Assembly: GCA_037043235.1 (NCBI GenBank)
Contig: JAWRVZ010000016.1
Location: 4,757,001-4,821,000, forward strand
DNA from: Rhodeus uyekii
Taxonomy: Eukaryota; Chordata; Actinopteri; Cypriniformes; Acheilognathidae
Reading direction: 5' to 3'
Length of the DNA stretch: 64,000 bases
This document shows, piece by piece, positions 1-11,669 of this stretch (positions are counted from its first letter, which is position 1; every line of letters starts with the position of its first letter). Position numbers and translations under genes: made by a program. The notes beneath the pieces were generated by a model. It was not told the DNA's origin and made no database searches. It saw only the letters and a program-made list of their open reading frames with translations.

Positions 1-238
1 CAATTGAGCAAAGAAAACGGTTTGGCCTGATGATGTAAAAGCGGCTAAATATACCTAAAGCAGTTAATCAAACTCTTCAGGAACACTTGAAAACAGGTTG
101 GAAATAAACTTTGCACGACCATGGTTTACTAATGCACGACTTATTTTCCCCACGACCAAGATCATGGTTTAAGACCTCTGTTTTAGCTGTTTGCAAGGGT
201 GTTGTTGGGTGGTTATTACTTGCTAGGTCATTTTTATA

Positions 239-1817
239 CAGGGAGTGCAGAATTATTAGGCAAGTTGTATTTTTGAGGATTAATTTGATTATTGAACAAC
301 AACCATGTTCTCACTGAACACAAAAAACTCAATATCAAAGCTGAATATTTTTGTATCAATATTTTAAGTAGTTTTTAGTTTTAGCTATTTTAGGGGGATA
401 TCTGTGTGTGCAGGTGACTATTACTGTGCAAAATTATTAGGCAACTTAACAAAAAACAAATTTATACCCATTTCAATTATTTTTACCAGTGAAACCAATA
501 TAACATCTCAACATTCACAAATATACATTTCTGACATTCAAAAACCAAACAAAAACAAATCAGTGACCAATATAGCCACCTTTCTTTGCAAGGACACTCA
601 AAAGCCTGCCATCCATGAATTGTGTCAGTGTTTTGATCTGTTCACCATCAACATTGCGTGCAGCAGCAACCACAGCCTCCCAGACACTGTTCAGAGAGGT
701 GTACTGTTTTCCCTCCTTGTAAATCGCACATTTGATGATGGACCACAGGTTCTCAATGGGGTTCAGATCAGGTGAACAAGGAGGCCATATCATTAGATTT
801 TCTTCTTTTATACCCTTTCTTGCCAGCCACGCTGTGAAGTACTTGGACGCGTGTGATGGAGCATTGTCCTGCATGAAAATCATGTTTTTCTTGAAGGATG
901 CAGACTTCTTCCTGTACCACTGCTTGAAGAAGGTGTCTTCCAGAAACTGGCAGTAGGACTGGGAGTTGAGCTTGACTCCATCCTCAACCCGAAAAGGCCC
1001 CACAAGCTCATCTTTGATGATACCAGCCCAAACCAGTACTCCACCTCCACCTTGCTGGCGTCTGAGTCGGACTGGAGCTCTCTGCCCTTTACCAATCCAG
1101 CCATGGGCCCATCCATCTGGCCCATCAAGACTCACTCTCATTTCATCAGTCCATAAAACCTTAGAAAAATCAGTCTTGAGATATTTCTTGGCCTAGTCTT
1201 GACGTTTCAGCTTGTGTGTCTTGTTCAGTGGTGGTCGACTTTCTGCCTTTCTTACCTTGGCCATGTCTCTGAGTATTGCACACCTTGTGCTTTTGGGCAC
1301 TCCAGTGATGTTGCAGCTCTGAAATATGGCCAAACTGGTGGCAAGTGGCATCTTGGCAGCTGCACGCTTGACTTTTCTCAGTTCACGGGCAGTTATTTTG
1401 CGCCTTGGTTTTTCCGCACGCTTCTTGCGACCCTGTTGACTATTTTGAATGAAACGCTTGATTGTTCGATGATCACGCTTCAGAAGCTTGGCTATTTTAA
1501 GACTGCTGCATCCCTCTGCAATATATCTCACTATTTTTGACTTTTCTGAGCAAGTTATACATTTTTGTTGACTTCCTGTCAAGTTCTTCTTTTGACCCAT
1601 TTTGCCAAAGGAAAGGAAGTTGCCTAATAATTATGCACACCTGATATAGGGTGTTGATGTCATTAGACCACACCCCTTCTCATACAGAGATGCACATCAC
1701 CTAATATGCTTAATTGGTAGTAGGCTTTCCAGCCTATACAGCTTGGAGTAAGACAACATGCATAACGAGGATGATGTGGTCAAAATACTCATTTGCCTAA
1801 TAATTCTGCACTCCCTG
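239..1817 (-). mobile_element. Tc1-like DNA transposon, TRT-like (DD37E), nearly full length
   Basis: A 1579-bp element with perfect outer ends (CAGGGAGTGCAGAATTATTA on the left, its complement on the right) and TA on both sides (237-238 and 1818-1819), the target site of Tc1/mariner elements. A second related repeat lies inside each end: about 409-446 on the left (ending AAAATTATTAGGCAAC) and about 1617-1650 on the right. This gives the IR/DR layout of Sleeping Beauty-type elements. It encodes one transposase on the minus strand. Length, fish host and the DD37E signature fit the TRT group described in zebrafish; that assignment is from memory. It lies in AK5 intron 5, in the same orientation as the gene. 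Confidence 0.9.
560..1600 (-). pseudogene. Tc1-like transposase, DD37E, one internal stop
   Basis: This cut-and-paste transposase reads in a single frame from ATG at 1600 to the stop at 560, 345 residues plus one internal TAG at 1193-1195 (after KLKRQD). No frameshift is needed. The N-terminal part is the paired-type helix-turn-helix DNA-binding region (IAEGCSSLKIAKLLKRDHRT) followed by a basic stretch (RKKRAEKPRRKITARE). The catalytic triad is intact: D in VLWTDE, D in FMQDNAPSH, E in PDLNPIENLW. There are 37 residues between the second D and the E, three more than in the usual DD34E Tc1 enzymes. The single stop makes this a recently disabled copy; sequencing error or polymorphism is also possible. 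Confidence 0.9.
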
Positions 1818-1819
1818 TA

Positions 1820-3012
1820 GTGTTCTGAATGGTTGCTCGACAGTGAGCGCATTTCATTCGCATTTGCGATTAAAAATAGACTTGTATGGACTGTAAAATG
1901 CACGTAGGTCTACGAGTGCAAATAAAATGTCGTATAATTTTAAGAGGTCTTCAGTTTGGTTATGGAAAAGGAACAGCGATTACATTCTTACATGGTTAAC
2001 CCATAAACAAAATTTCTTGTTTTGAGATAGTTTTTCTGTTTTGCTCATATCTGAGTTGTTGGTTAGCTAGGTTGTTGATTAGTTCAGTTCTCCTCTGTTC
2101 CCCAGGTTATTGATAGATTTGAGTATTCTGTTCAGGTGTGCCTTGTTAATTAGCTCCTTTGTTTTCTGTGTAAAAACACCCTCTTTTTCATTTAGCTCCA
2201 GTTCTGGTATTAGTTGTGGTAAATGCTTTATTGTTCTAGTTATATTATGTATTGATTGTTTGATGCATGCACTCCTTGAGGAAAAAAGCCTTGCTGCTTT
2301 GGCATTGCTAGGGTGTTCAAGGTGGTTGATAGGCTCTTGCTACAGTGATGTTGATAGGCAAAGGTTGTTGATAGGCATTTCTTTACTGGACCAAGTCAAA
2401 ACAGCCACCTCCTTGTCCAGGGATGTTCTGGTCCCTAGTGCCTGCTTCAAATTTATGGGACTTTTGTACCTGTTTTATGGTCTGCACAATGTAGAAGGAT
2501 AAGAGCCCTGCTCTTATAATAAGCTAGACGATTTGAGGTATCAATCATCCATGCCACAAATGGTGTGGGACAAATTACTGTACACACCCAAGTTTAATAC
2601 TTAGGGGTTTATTCAGATCACTCACCCCAAGCACCAATGACAGTATACATTGGCGCAGGGTAAGTAGATATAAGAGTGTGTTTTCAGTTGTGGCAGATCT
2701 TACATGGGTGATTGTGGGATCAGCAGTGAAGCAGAGTGACCGTGTCAAAAATGTGAGAAATGTTCAATTTCATGCAAATGAGAGGCAAAAACACAGGTGG
2801 CAGACAGTCGCTGTGGTGAACACGGTGAGGTTAGTCAAACATTTCAAAATCAGCCAATAGTACTAGAGCATTGGTGGATTATGTATTTCAATCACACCAC
2901 AACCTGATTACCATATTAAATTCAGATCTCTATATTTGCAATTCTTCCATGTTAGTGGATCTTCACGGTAATGGTCTTCCTCTATCAAACATTACAAGTG
3001 GAATTGACTCAC
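1820..3012. other. AK5 intron 5 (downstream part), no gene seen
   Basis: The stretch around 2040-2180 (AGTTCAGTTCTCCTCTGTTC, then TTCAGGTGTG) resembles 36200-36310, so both are probably copies of one unnamed dispersed repeat. At 2310-2380 there are short GTTGATAGG repeats of a kind common in cyprinid repeats. I recognised no exon of AK5 downstream of exon 5 here. Confidence 0.5.
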
Positions 3013-3126
3013 CTGGTCCTCGAAAGAAAGCGCTTGTCCCACATCTCTAGGGAAGCCATCTATAACTATACCACTGGCCTCTGGTATCTTCATGATCTTT
3101 TGCTTGATCTCGGTTATGGTAGTTTC
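3013..3126 (-). CDS. ak5: ak5 coding exon 5
   Basis: This 114-nt exon encodes 38 residues from ETTITEIKQKIMKIP to DGFPRDVGQALSFEDQ. The acceptor is TTAG before 3126 and the donor is GTGAGT at 3012-3007; both ends are phase 0. DGFPR is the conserved core and substrate-site motif of adenylate kinases. It is the last AK5 exon visible in the window. Confidence 0.93.
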
Positions 3127-6100
3127 CTAATGGGAATAAACATACTCAGGGTCAAAACAATACGCTCGGTAACTAAGCAACTTTACAGACTGAAACTAAA
3201 TTTGCTGTAATAAACCTTATTTCTGTGGCAATTTTGTCCTCATATATCCAGTACCTGCAGGGAAATGTGCTTTGTAATTCTGGGCTATTTTAAAAAGCAT
3301 ACTGAATCAGTTTGGATGAAAGATGGTGGCATGATGTCTCAGATGAGTTGGTCTTCAAAGGAAATCACTCCATAATCCTCAAGAGTACCGTATTTTAGAA
3401 CATTCCCTGAATTTCTTTGAGCATCTTTCAGAAAAGATTAAATTACTAAAACGATTGTTTTGTTTTAAATGGAAGTGATAATGCACTTCGGCACTGGTAA
3501 AACTATTAAAAACCCACACACATGGACTAAGCGACATCCCATTCTGTGTGATTTCTAGTGTAATTGAGGAGAGCAGCGGCATTTTCAGATCATTTGAATG
3601 TTCCTAAGCGCTGGAGGGAGAATATATTCAAGCGTAGCAAATCTAATGATATGGATGGCATTATTTACGATGGAGATCTAGCGTCAGTCCCAGATCTAAA
3701 AATAAGTCTTACATCAGTCATCATTTGCTGCCCAGTATTTAACTCTAATTTGCATGACCAAATGCTATTTTTTTCAAGTCAGAGAATATTTTTAGAATAT
3801 AAGGCGACCACGAGATATTATGAGAGTAAACGTCAATGTCCAAAACACTGTATTACATCACATCCAGGTCCATCAGCCCTAATTTGCAAATCAGTATGTG
3901 GTTTTGATATAGTTGATGATAAACCTGTTTGGTCTGCCGTGCACCTGAATCAATATTCGACATGCAAGTACATGGTATGCATTTGTGTGGCATCAAAGGT
4001 AAACAAATTGTGTTTATTATCTGATTTGATTCATCATTTACACATAGTAAAATTGCTCTGAATTGCTGAACTCATCCATAGCTGACCGATAATGAAGTGA
4101 GAGTTCGCTGGATAGAGTTTTGGTTTCATATACAACGGTGTGGTGAAATAAACTGTCAAAATCACAAAAGATCATGGAAAACCATTCATCTTACCATGAC
4201 ATGATAAATGGGTTATATCATACATTTTTAAACTTACAGTTTTTGTGAAATATGATCATCGCAAGTTTCTACCTTTAACTTAATTCAAATTAAACTGTCT
4301 TTTTTTGTCCTCTGAGATTTTTGGAAAGCAATCCTTTGGAAAGCTGTAGAATCACAAAAAAAATCAATGATTAAATACAAACTGATAAACTATACATGTA
4401 ACCTTATGATATACATGATCAAACGGTCAGGTACACACGTTTTTAAGTTAGCCTGAACTTGCACACAGTATAGTAAATCTGGTGAAGAATTGTAATGAAT
4501 TGTAATGTTCATAGATTATTTTACTGACTGACATTCAATGCTCAATCGATCTTTAACCGCTAAGATTAGAAAGTCAAATTAAAATAAAAAATGGGTGTCT
4601 GTGACCCCTTATTTCTTGGACCCTTAAAACAGAACATGAGAATTCTCGCACACCGAAAAATGTATTCGTAAAATGAATAAACCAAACTGATCTTGTGTTG
4701 CTGAACACAAGTGATGTCCAAAGCCTTGTTTACATAATCAATAATAGTTTAGCAACCAAAAGTTATATAGCAAATATAGAAATATGTCTAGAATCTTGCC
4801 GAATGAGAGGCGACCCCAGTGCCATACAGTTTCACTTTAAATAAATTCATTTTGGCTTGATGTTTGTATGTTGGTAATAATAAATGTCACTATACTGTGT
4901 GTATCATTTTATAGTTTAATATACAATTCATAGCTACTTATTTTTCCCAAATTTTTCCTGTACACAGTTTAATTTAAAGGATTTGTTGTGGTGTGAGGGG
5001 AAAATAGCTTATATTGTTTATAATACTTGGAAATGCTTTGTTTTACTTACTGGTATTTATATATAAATTAACATAATTGTTAAAAGAGATCAATTTCTCT
5101 TTCATGAGTTTACTTCCTCTTCTTGGATATGTTTGTCCAAGTCACAAACTCAAAGTAGCCTATGTCTGATCTGAGACGTTGGTCATACGTTTCTGTTTCA
5201 CAGTCTGGGAAAAGTCTTCCCTAATCCAGGATGTCATTAGTGGAAATTGGCTTTATTTCTCTAGTTGTGTCAGGAAGCTTGACTCAACCGGTGTTTCAGT
5301 ACAAAGGTGCATTTAATGCAGCTAAGGATTAAATTACATGGGTTGGTCATTTTATCCCCTTGTCAATAATCTTTGCAGATAGACTGCTCACTCTAAAAGC
5401 GTACAAAGCATTTCTGGAGTTCTCCAGGGAATCAACACCCAGTAGGAGGTCTTCTGTTTCTCTTTCAAAAGCCTCCTCACTAAAATATGGTGCCCTCATT
5501 TCCAGCATCACACTTCTGTGCTCAGTTCTCAAAAGGAGCGTTAACATGCAGGAAAGGGTGTGTGGGTACATTAGGCGGGGAATTTAGGAAGTGGGGGTGT
5601 TGTGAGGTCTGGTAATATAAACAACTCTTGACTTTGTCATTTCAAAAGCAGTCAATCTATTCATAAAGAGTAAGAAAATAGCTATTTTGGAGATTTGTTA
5701 AAAGGTCTATGTGTCCATTCAGGATGTGATGCTAAACCTTTCTAAACCTTTCATTTTGATTTCACAGGTATCTATGACAAGCAAATTCAGTATGGCTAAA
5801 ACACTAAAAAACACTTCCATACAGTAACTGGAAATACATTTGTCCACTGAGTATTAAGGGGTTAAATGGGTTGTTGACATTAAATTTCAGGAAACACTCT
5901 GTGGTCCGACATGCTATAATTGATCTAAAAAAACATTTTTCCAATTTGTCCAAAATTTTTTGGACATACAACTTTTATGATCTCGTATTAATTGCAAGGG
6001 AACATGGCAACTGTGATTAAAATGGTGAAAACAGAACCAACAATATACATTTTCTCTTATACAGATATGCTGATTAAAAGCTCATGAATCATGGACGTTT

Positions 6101-9100
6101 TTAATTTCAATGGGAATTTCCATTCAGCACTATTCTGATTATTTCTAAGACTATTTAAAAATGTATAATTCAAAATGTATATTTAAAATTTTTTTATGAA
6201 GTTTTACATTAGACATCTAACCAATCAGAACGCACACGGGGCCAGCTAACCAATCACAACGCACACGGGGCCAGCTAACCAATCACACCGCACACGGGGC
6301 CAGCTAACCAATCACAACGCACACAGGGCCAGCTAACCAATCACAGCGCACACGGGGCCAGCTAACCCATCACACCGCACACGGGGCCAGCTAACCAATC
6401 ACAACGCACACGGGGCCAGCTAACCAATCACACCGCACAGGGTCAGGTGGAGAGATACTGTGAAATTGAGGTCAGAGCAGGAAGCTTTAAATCTGCGCAG
6501 GCACATTCCATTGCCTCAATCCTAGTTCATGTTCTGCTTCATTAGTGAAAATGCCAGAGGTGAATTCTGCTCAAAACTCAGTGTAATGAGTCTGTAAAGA
6601 TCATTAAAAGTCAAGATTTGGTTTGACTCTGTTTCTGATTTTGATGTGAGTAAATTTATCTGTTTGGTACCGTCATTAGGAAAAACTGAGGTAAACTCGT
6701 ATTTTACAGCATTCAAGACTGTACCTACATAGAAGGCCTAAAGACAGGTGGGTTTTATTTCTGTAAAGTAATGTAGGGAAGGTGGAAGAGGACTCTGCTG
6801 CTTTGCCAATCAATCAAGCTTTCGATTAAAATGTAGTTAAGAAAGAAGTTCTGAGAGCATATGAATTAGTGACCAAGCCGTCAAATCAGAAATTTCGATC
6901 ACATGTGAAGTCAGACAGACAGACATATGTCACATTTGCCAGAGAGAAGGAAGCACTATTTGATAAGTGGTGTCCTTCCAGCGGGATCACGACCTTTGAG
7001 CAGTTTAAGTTGATCCTGCTGGAAGATTTGACAGCGCGTGCGACAGAAAACAATGTTGTTTATTTTAATGAACAAAACGTGCAGGTGCTAACTGATGCTG
7101 CTATTACTACATTTATAGTGTCCTCTCCAGTGGAAAGATGTGTAACTCTCTCAAAACATCCAATTACCGGTATAAGCCTTTAACATTCGCGTACTATCTT
7201 CATGTGTACCTCATATCATATCATACCTGTGGTGCCAGTTCCCCATTGGTGATGATCCTGGCAATCAGACTCCATTTTCTGTTGCTAGTGGCGTTATGGA
7301 TCATCTTCTTCCTAAGTAGCTCACCCACTGAGACGTATTCAAAGCCATAGCGCTCGGCAATCTTCAGACACTGTGTACCTTTCCCGCTGCCAGGGCCACC
7401 TGTTTGGGGAGACAGCAGCGAGACATTTGAACCTGTACTCACTCACTCACTCGCATATATGCACACATTCCAGAAAAGGTAGCTATCTGGAAGATACCAT
7501 TACATCTGGTATACAAATAGTCAGACAAAAACAGTTTCATATTGCATTTATACAACATTTCATTAATGTTAAGTAACTTAAATTTTAGTTTTTAATCAGT
7601 GTTTTGAACAAATCAGTTGAGTGAATAATTAAAATACTCGCTCATGCATAAAGTCAATTATTTTGAATCACTGCCTTTTAACAAATCTGTTGAATCAATG
7701 ACATTCATAAAGACAGTCACTTATTTTGACCATGAACAATGCTTTAAATCAGCCCAGGAAAAACAGATTTGGTGCAGAAACACCGATCACGCAATGCATT
7801 TGCCGCGCCACATCCGTGTGCAGTGTAAATGTTCTAACCCAGGGATGTCCAATCCTTCTGCTGGAGGGCCACTGTCCTGCAGAGATCATGTATATTCACG
7901 CCACGATGTAATTACCGTAGTCTCAAGACGAGAACACGTGACATTATTTTCGGAGCTGTTCACGTCCTCGGAAATATACATTTCTATGGCACCACTATCA
8001 ACGGCTAAATTAATCTTCAACGTTCAGGTGGTACAGCAGTCACATGGTACAAGAGTGAGCTCTCAAACAATTCCCATCTTACAAGCTGTAACTACGAGCT
8101 CTATAAGGACGTGATTGCTTTTTTACAAGTACCTTCAGCACCAGCCACAATTAAATAGACTTGAACCAGCTAATCAATTTCTTACTAGACATATTTCCTG
8201 TGTTGAGGCAAGTTGGAGCTAAACTCTGTAAGACAATAGGCCTCCAGGACAGACTTCCATAATGCAAACACAGTATGTGTAAAAAGGTATAATGTGTGTA
8301 ACATATAAAAACAACAGATCTTAAATGTCCTCCAGTTTATTAGCAACACAGCCCATAAGTGTGAATCCGCCATTGATCTTGTAGGTGTCTGATCCACTAT
8401 GAGAAGAGAGAACTGTCAGTCTTGGCTGCACTCTTTTCCGTCCTCTCCTCCCCTCAGCCGCCTACTCTCACCTACATTTCAGGCGAGGCACAGCGCAGTG
8501 CATCTCAAATGAGCCTATTGTGTAGGCAATCAGCCCTGTGACATGACGAATGAAATCTTCAGAATCTGAGTTTGCACTGAACTGGTTTGGGGAACGAAAA
8601 AGAAAATTCACACATTCCTATACAGACAGACAGACTGACTGCACAACACAATAAAATCAGCACATTATAGGACTAGAACAGATTAATTCACGATTCCCTC
8701 ATGTCGTTCCAAAACCGTAAGAATTTCATTCATCTTCAAAACACAAATGAAGATATTTATGATGAAATCTGAGAGATTTCTGTCCCTCCATTGACAGCTA
8801 CACAAATGAAACTGTGAAATAAGTTAAAGAGATCGTAAAACTAATCCACAGCAATTGAATGGTTGTTTAAATGTGAATAAAAGCCTAAATTCAATCTGTT
8901 CATAATATAAAGCGATTGAATCTCTTCAGAAAAAGAGGACTAAACCACTCAATTCATATGGATTAGTTTTCGATTTTTAGTAGCAATAATTTTCAGTTGC
9001 ATCGCTGTCAGATTTCATCAAAAAAATATCTTTGTGTTATGAAGATGAATGAAAGTCTTGAGGGTGAATAAATTATGAAAGAATTTTCATTTTTGGGTGA

Positions 9101-10259
9101 ACTAACCCTATAAAAGGGGGATAATAATAAATATTATTAAATATCCCATATTAAACTAGTTTAAAACACCAATGTGGATTATAGACTGTTTTTGTGTGTG
9201 GCTGTAAATGGCAAGTTGGCATTCAAAAACACACACGTATATATACAGTAATACCTCGCTTTACGAGTGACTTAGTATACGAGCAAATCGGTGTACGAGA
9301 AGAAAATCCCTCACCCACGCGCATTTTTGTGTGGAAAAGATCCCTTTATCACCCCTTAACTCGTTCATTCTCTCAGCGTCGCAAAGTTTGGGAGCATCAT
9401 TCACCACAGTGCATTATTTTATAATGCATTATTTTATAAGTTGTTGTGAATATGATTACATGTGAATATGATGAAAAGGTATTAATGGAGCATGCGTTAC
9501 CAACACGACACATTGCATCCTAATGAGGCTCACATGTGTTCTCAGTCCAGCACCCATGGCATAATGACGTTCTTAAAGGGCCATACACTTTTAGAGAACA
9601 GCATACTATAACAGTTATAACTCTGTACAGATCATATACATAAGTGATTTACAGCGGTTTTATCTCGTGTTGTTGCATTAATTGTGATCGCTATTCTTCA
9701 CATTGTAATATTGTTACAAATGTTGAAGGAACTAGTTAATATGATGTGTTCAATAAGTTTTAAGTTAACAGTCTTGTCACTTTAAGAGGGCGGGGTTTCA
9801 GGGGGGCAAGAGAGAGAGAGAGTTCAGTTGTGAGGGATTAGAGAAATAGTTCTCAATAAAATCTCTGAATGAGAAGGAACCGGTCTGGTTATTTAAAAAA
9901 AGCAACGCTACAATGTATTGAAATATATAAGCAGTAACCCCGCACCCCCTCCCCTCTCCTCTCGTCTCCATCATGCCAGCAGTGAAGAGGTAAAGTGCGT
10001 GTTACAGTAAATTGTTAATAATTGACAGTTAAACTCTAAAAATAATTAGTATTTATATGAGATCTTAATGGTTATAATTTTAAATATAATTAATAGGTTA
10101 AAACCAAAAAAATATTTAAAATGGGCATTTATGGTTGTGTGGAACGAATCAAGTGATTTTTATTGCATTCTTATGGGGAAAATTGTTTTGGTGTACGAGC
10201 ATTTTGGTTTACGAGCTCTTGGAACGAATTAAACTCGTAAACCGAGGTATTACTGTATG

Positions 10260-10325
<66 letters not shown>

Positions 10326-11623
10326 TATCCTGTTATCCCTCTCAGTTTCAGACATTAAAATCCAGATTAGTTGGCCACTACAAGAGAAAAGTATTAAAAC
10401 CCAGCACATTTTCCTAAACGAAACAGAAAGCCGATCAGTGATAGGAAACAATTGCTACAGCTAATATCTCAGTAAGATAATGCATGTGGGTGGTCACTTG
10501 ACTGATGGGATATTCACATGTATTTGCTTGTGGGTTACATTCAGCACAGAAAACGTTTCCCTCGAAAAATGACATCAGTTAACTTAAAAAGACATGCATG
10601 CTGTTCAGGGAAGTCTGATAAGGCACGAGGGAAACGTACAACTGTCAGATATGGGTCTGAACTATTAGCATCCCTACCACTCAGCTGCCTTGTTTACAGC
10701 AGGTATCCATCATCAATGCATCCCCACTGACCTCCTATGATTGGATTTTGACGAGAGGAGGGTCTCTGATTTCAAGATCACATCGTTTCCTGCGTCAATG
10801 TGTTTCTGCACACTGAACAGAAAAGTCAATGGCTGTTCTCAAATAGCACCTACGTGAATTTGAATCTAACAAACGCAACATTTGGAGTGAAACAGAGAGT
10901 TTAGTCCAGTGGTTACCCGTGTAAATTAGGGATGCACCAGTATTAAACGTCTGAACATTGGTAATGGTTATGGTTTCATTTTCATTGTGTTCTGTTCCCA
11001 TTTTGCCTGCCTTAGTTCTCTAGTTAATTTGACTTTGTTCTCATTTTTAAGCCACTAGTTAATTTCAATAGTTGTGTATTTAAGCCATTCAGTTCTTTCT
11101 GTTCATTAACTGGTGTTTTATTTTGAGCACACCGTTACGTTGCTAATCTATTTGGAATTTGTTTTATTAAAGCACAATAACCTTCATCTTATTAGTAGAC
11201 TTAACTGTGACACCAAGTAAAATAAGATGATCATTATTTTATAGGCACTATTAAATTATTATTTTATTTAAATTAATGTAAAAAAAAAAGCAAAAACATT
11301 TTAACCTTTACAAGAGAGTTTAGGCATCACAAAATTATAATGTACAATATGAAAAATGGATTTTCATTTTGAATTTTCTAAACTTTATTTAAAATTATTT
11401 TTATCTAACTTTATTTATAGCAACGTTAAGTGAACGTTAGACGATGACAAAGGGGATCTAAATGCTACAATAGGGTAGGTGAAAAAAATATGCATAATTA
11501 AATATTTAACAGACTATGTATGCATGTTTTATGCATGTATAACATATATGAGTATATGTTTTTATTATTTAGATGCTTTTATCCATAGGAAATGTTTATT
11601 TATTTTTATTCCTAATGGAAAGG

Positions 11624-11669
<46 letters not shown>

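Noticed and set aside
3564..4061. A 165-codon plus-strand frame
   Set aside because: It starts with TTG, resembles no protein, has no splice context and lies in an AK5 intron.
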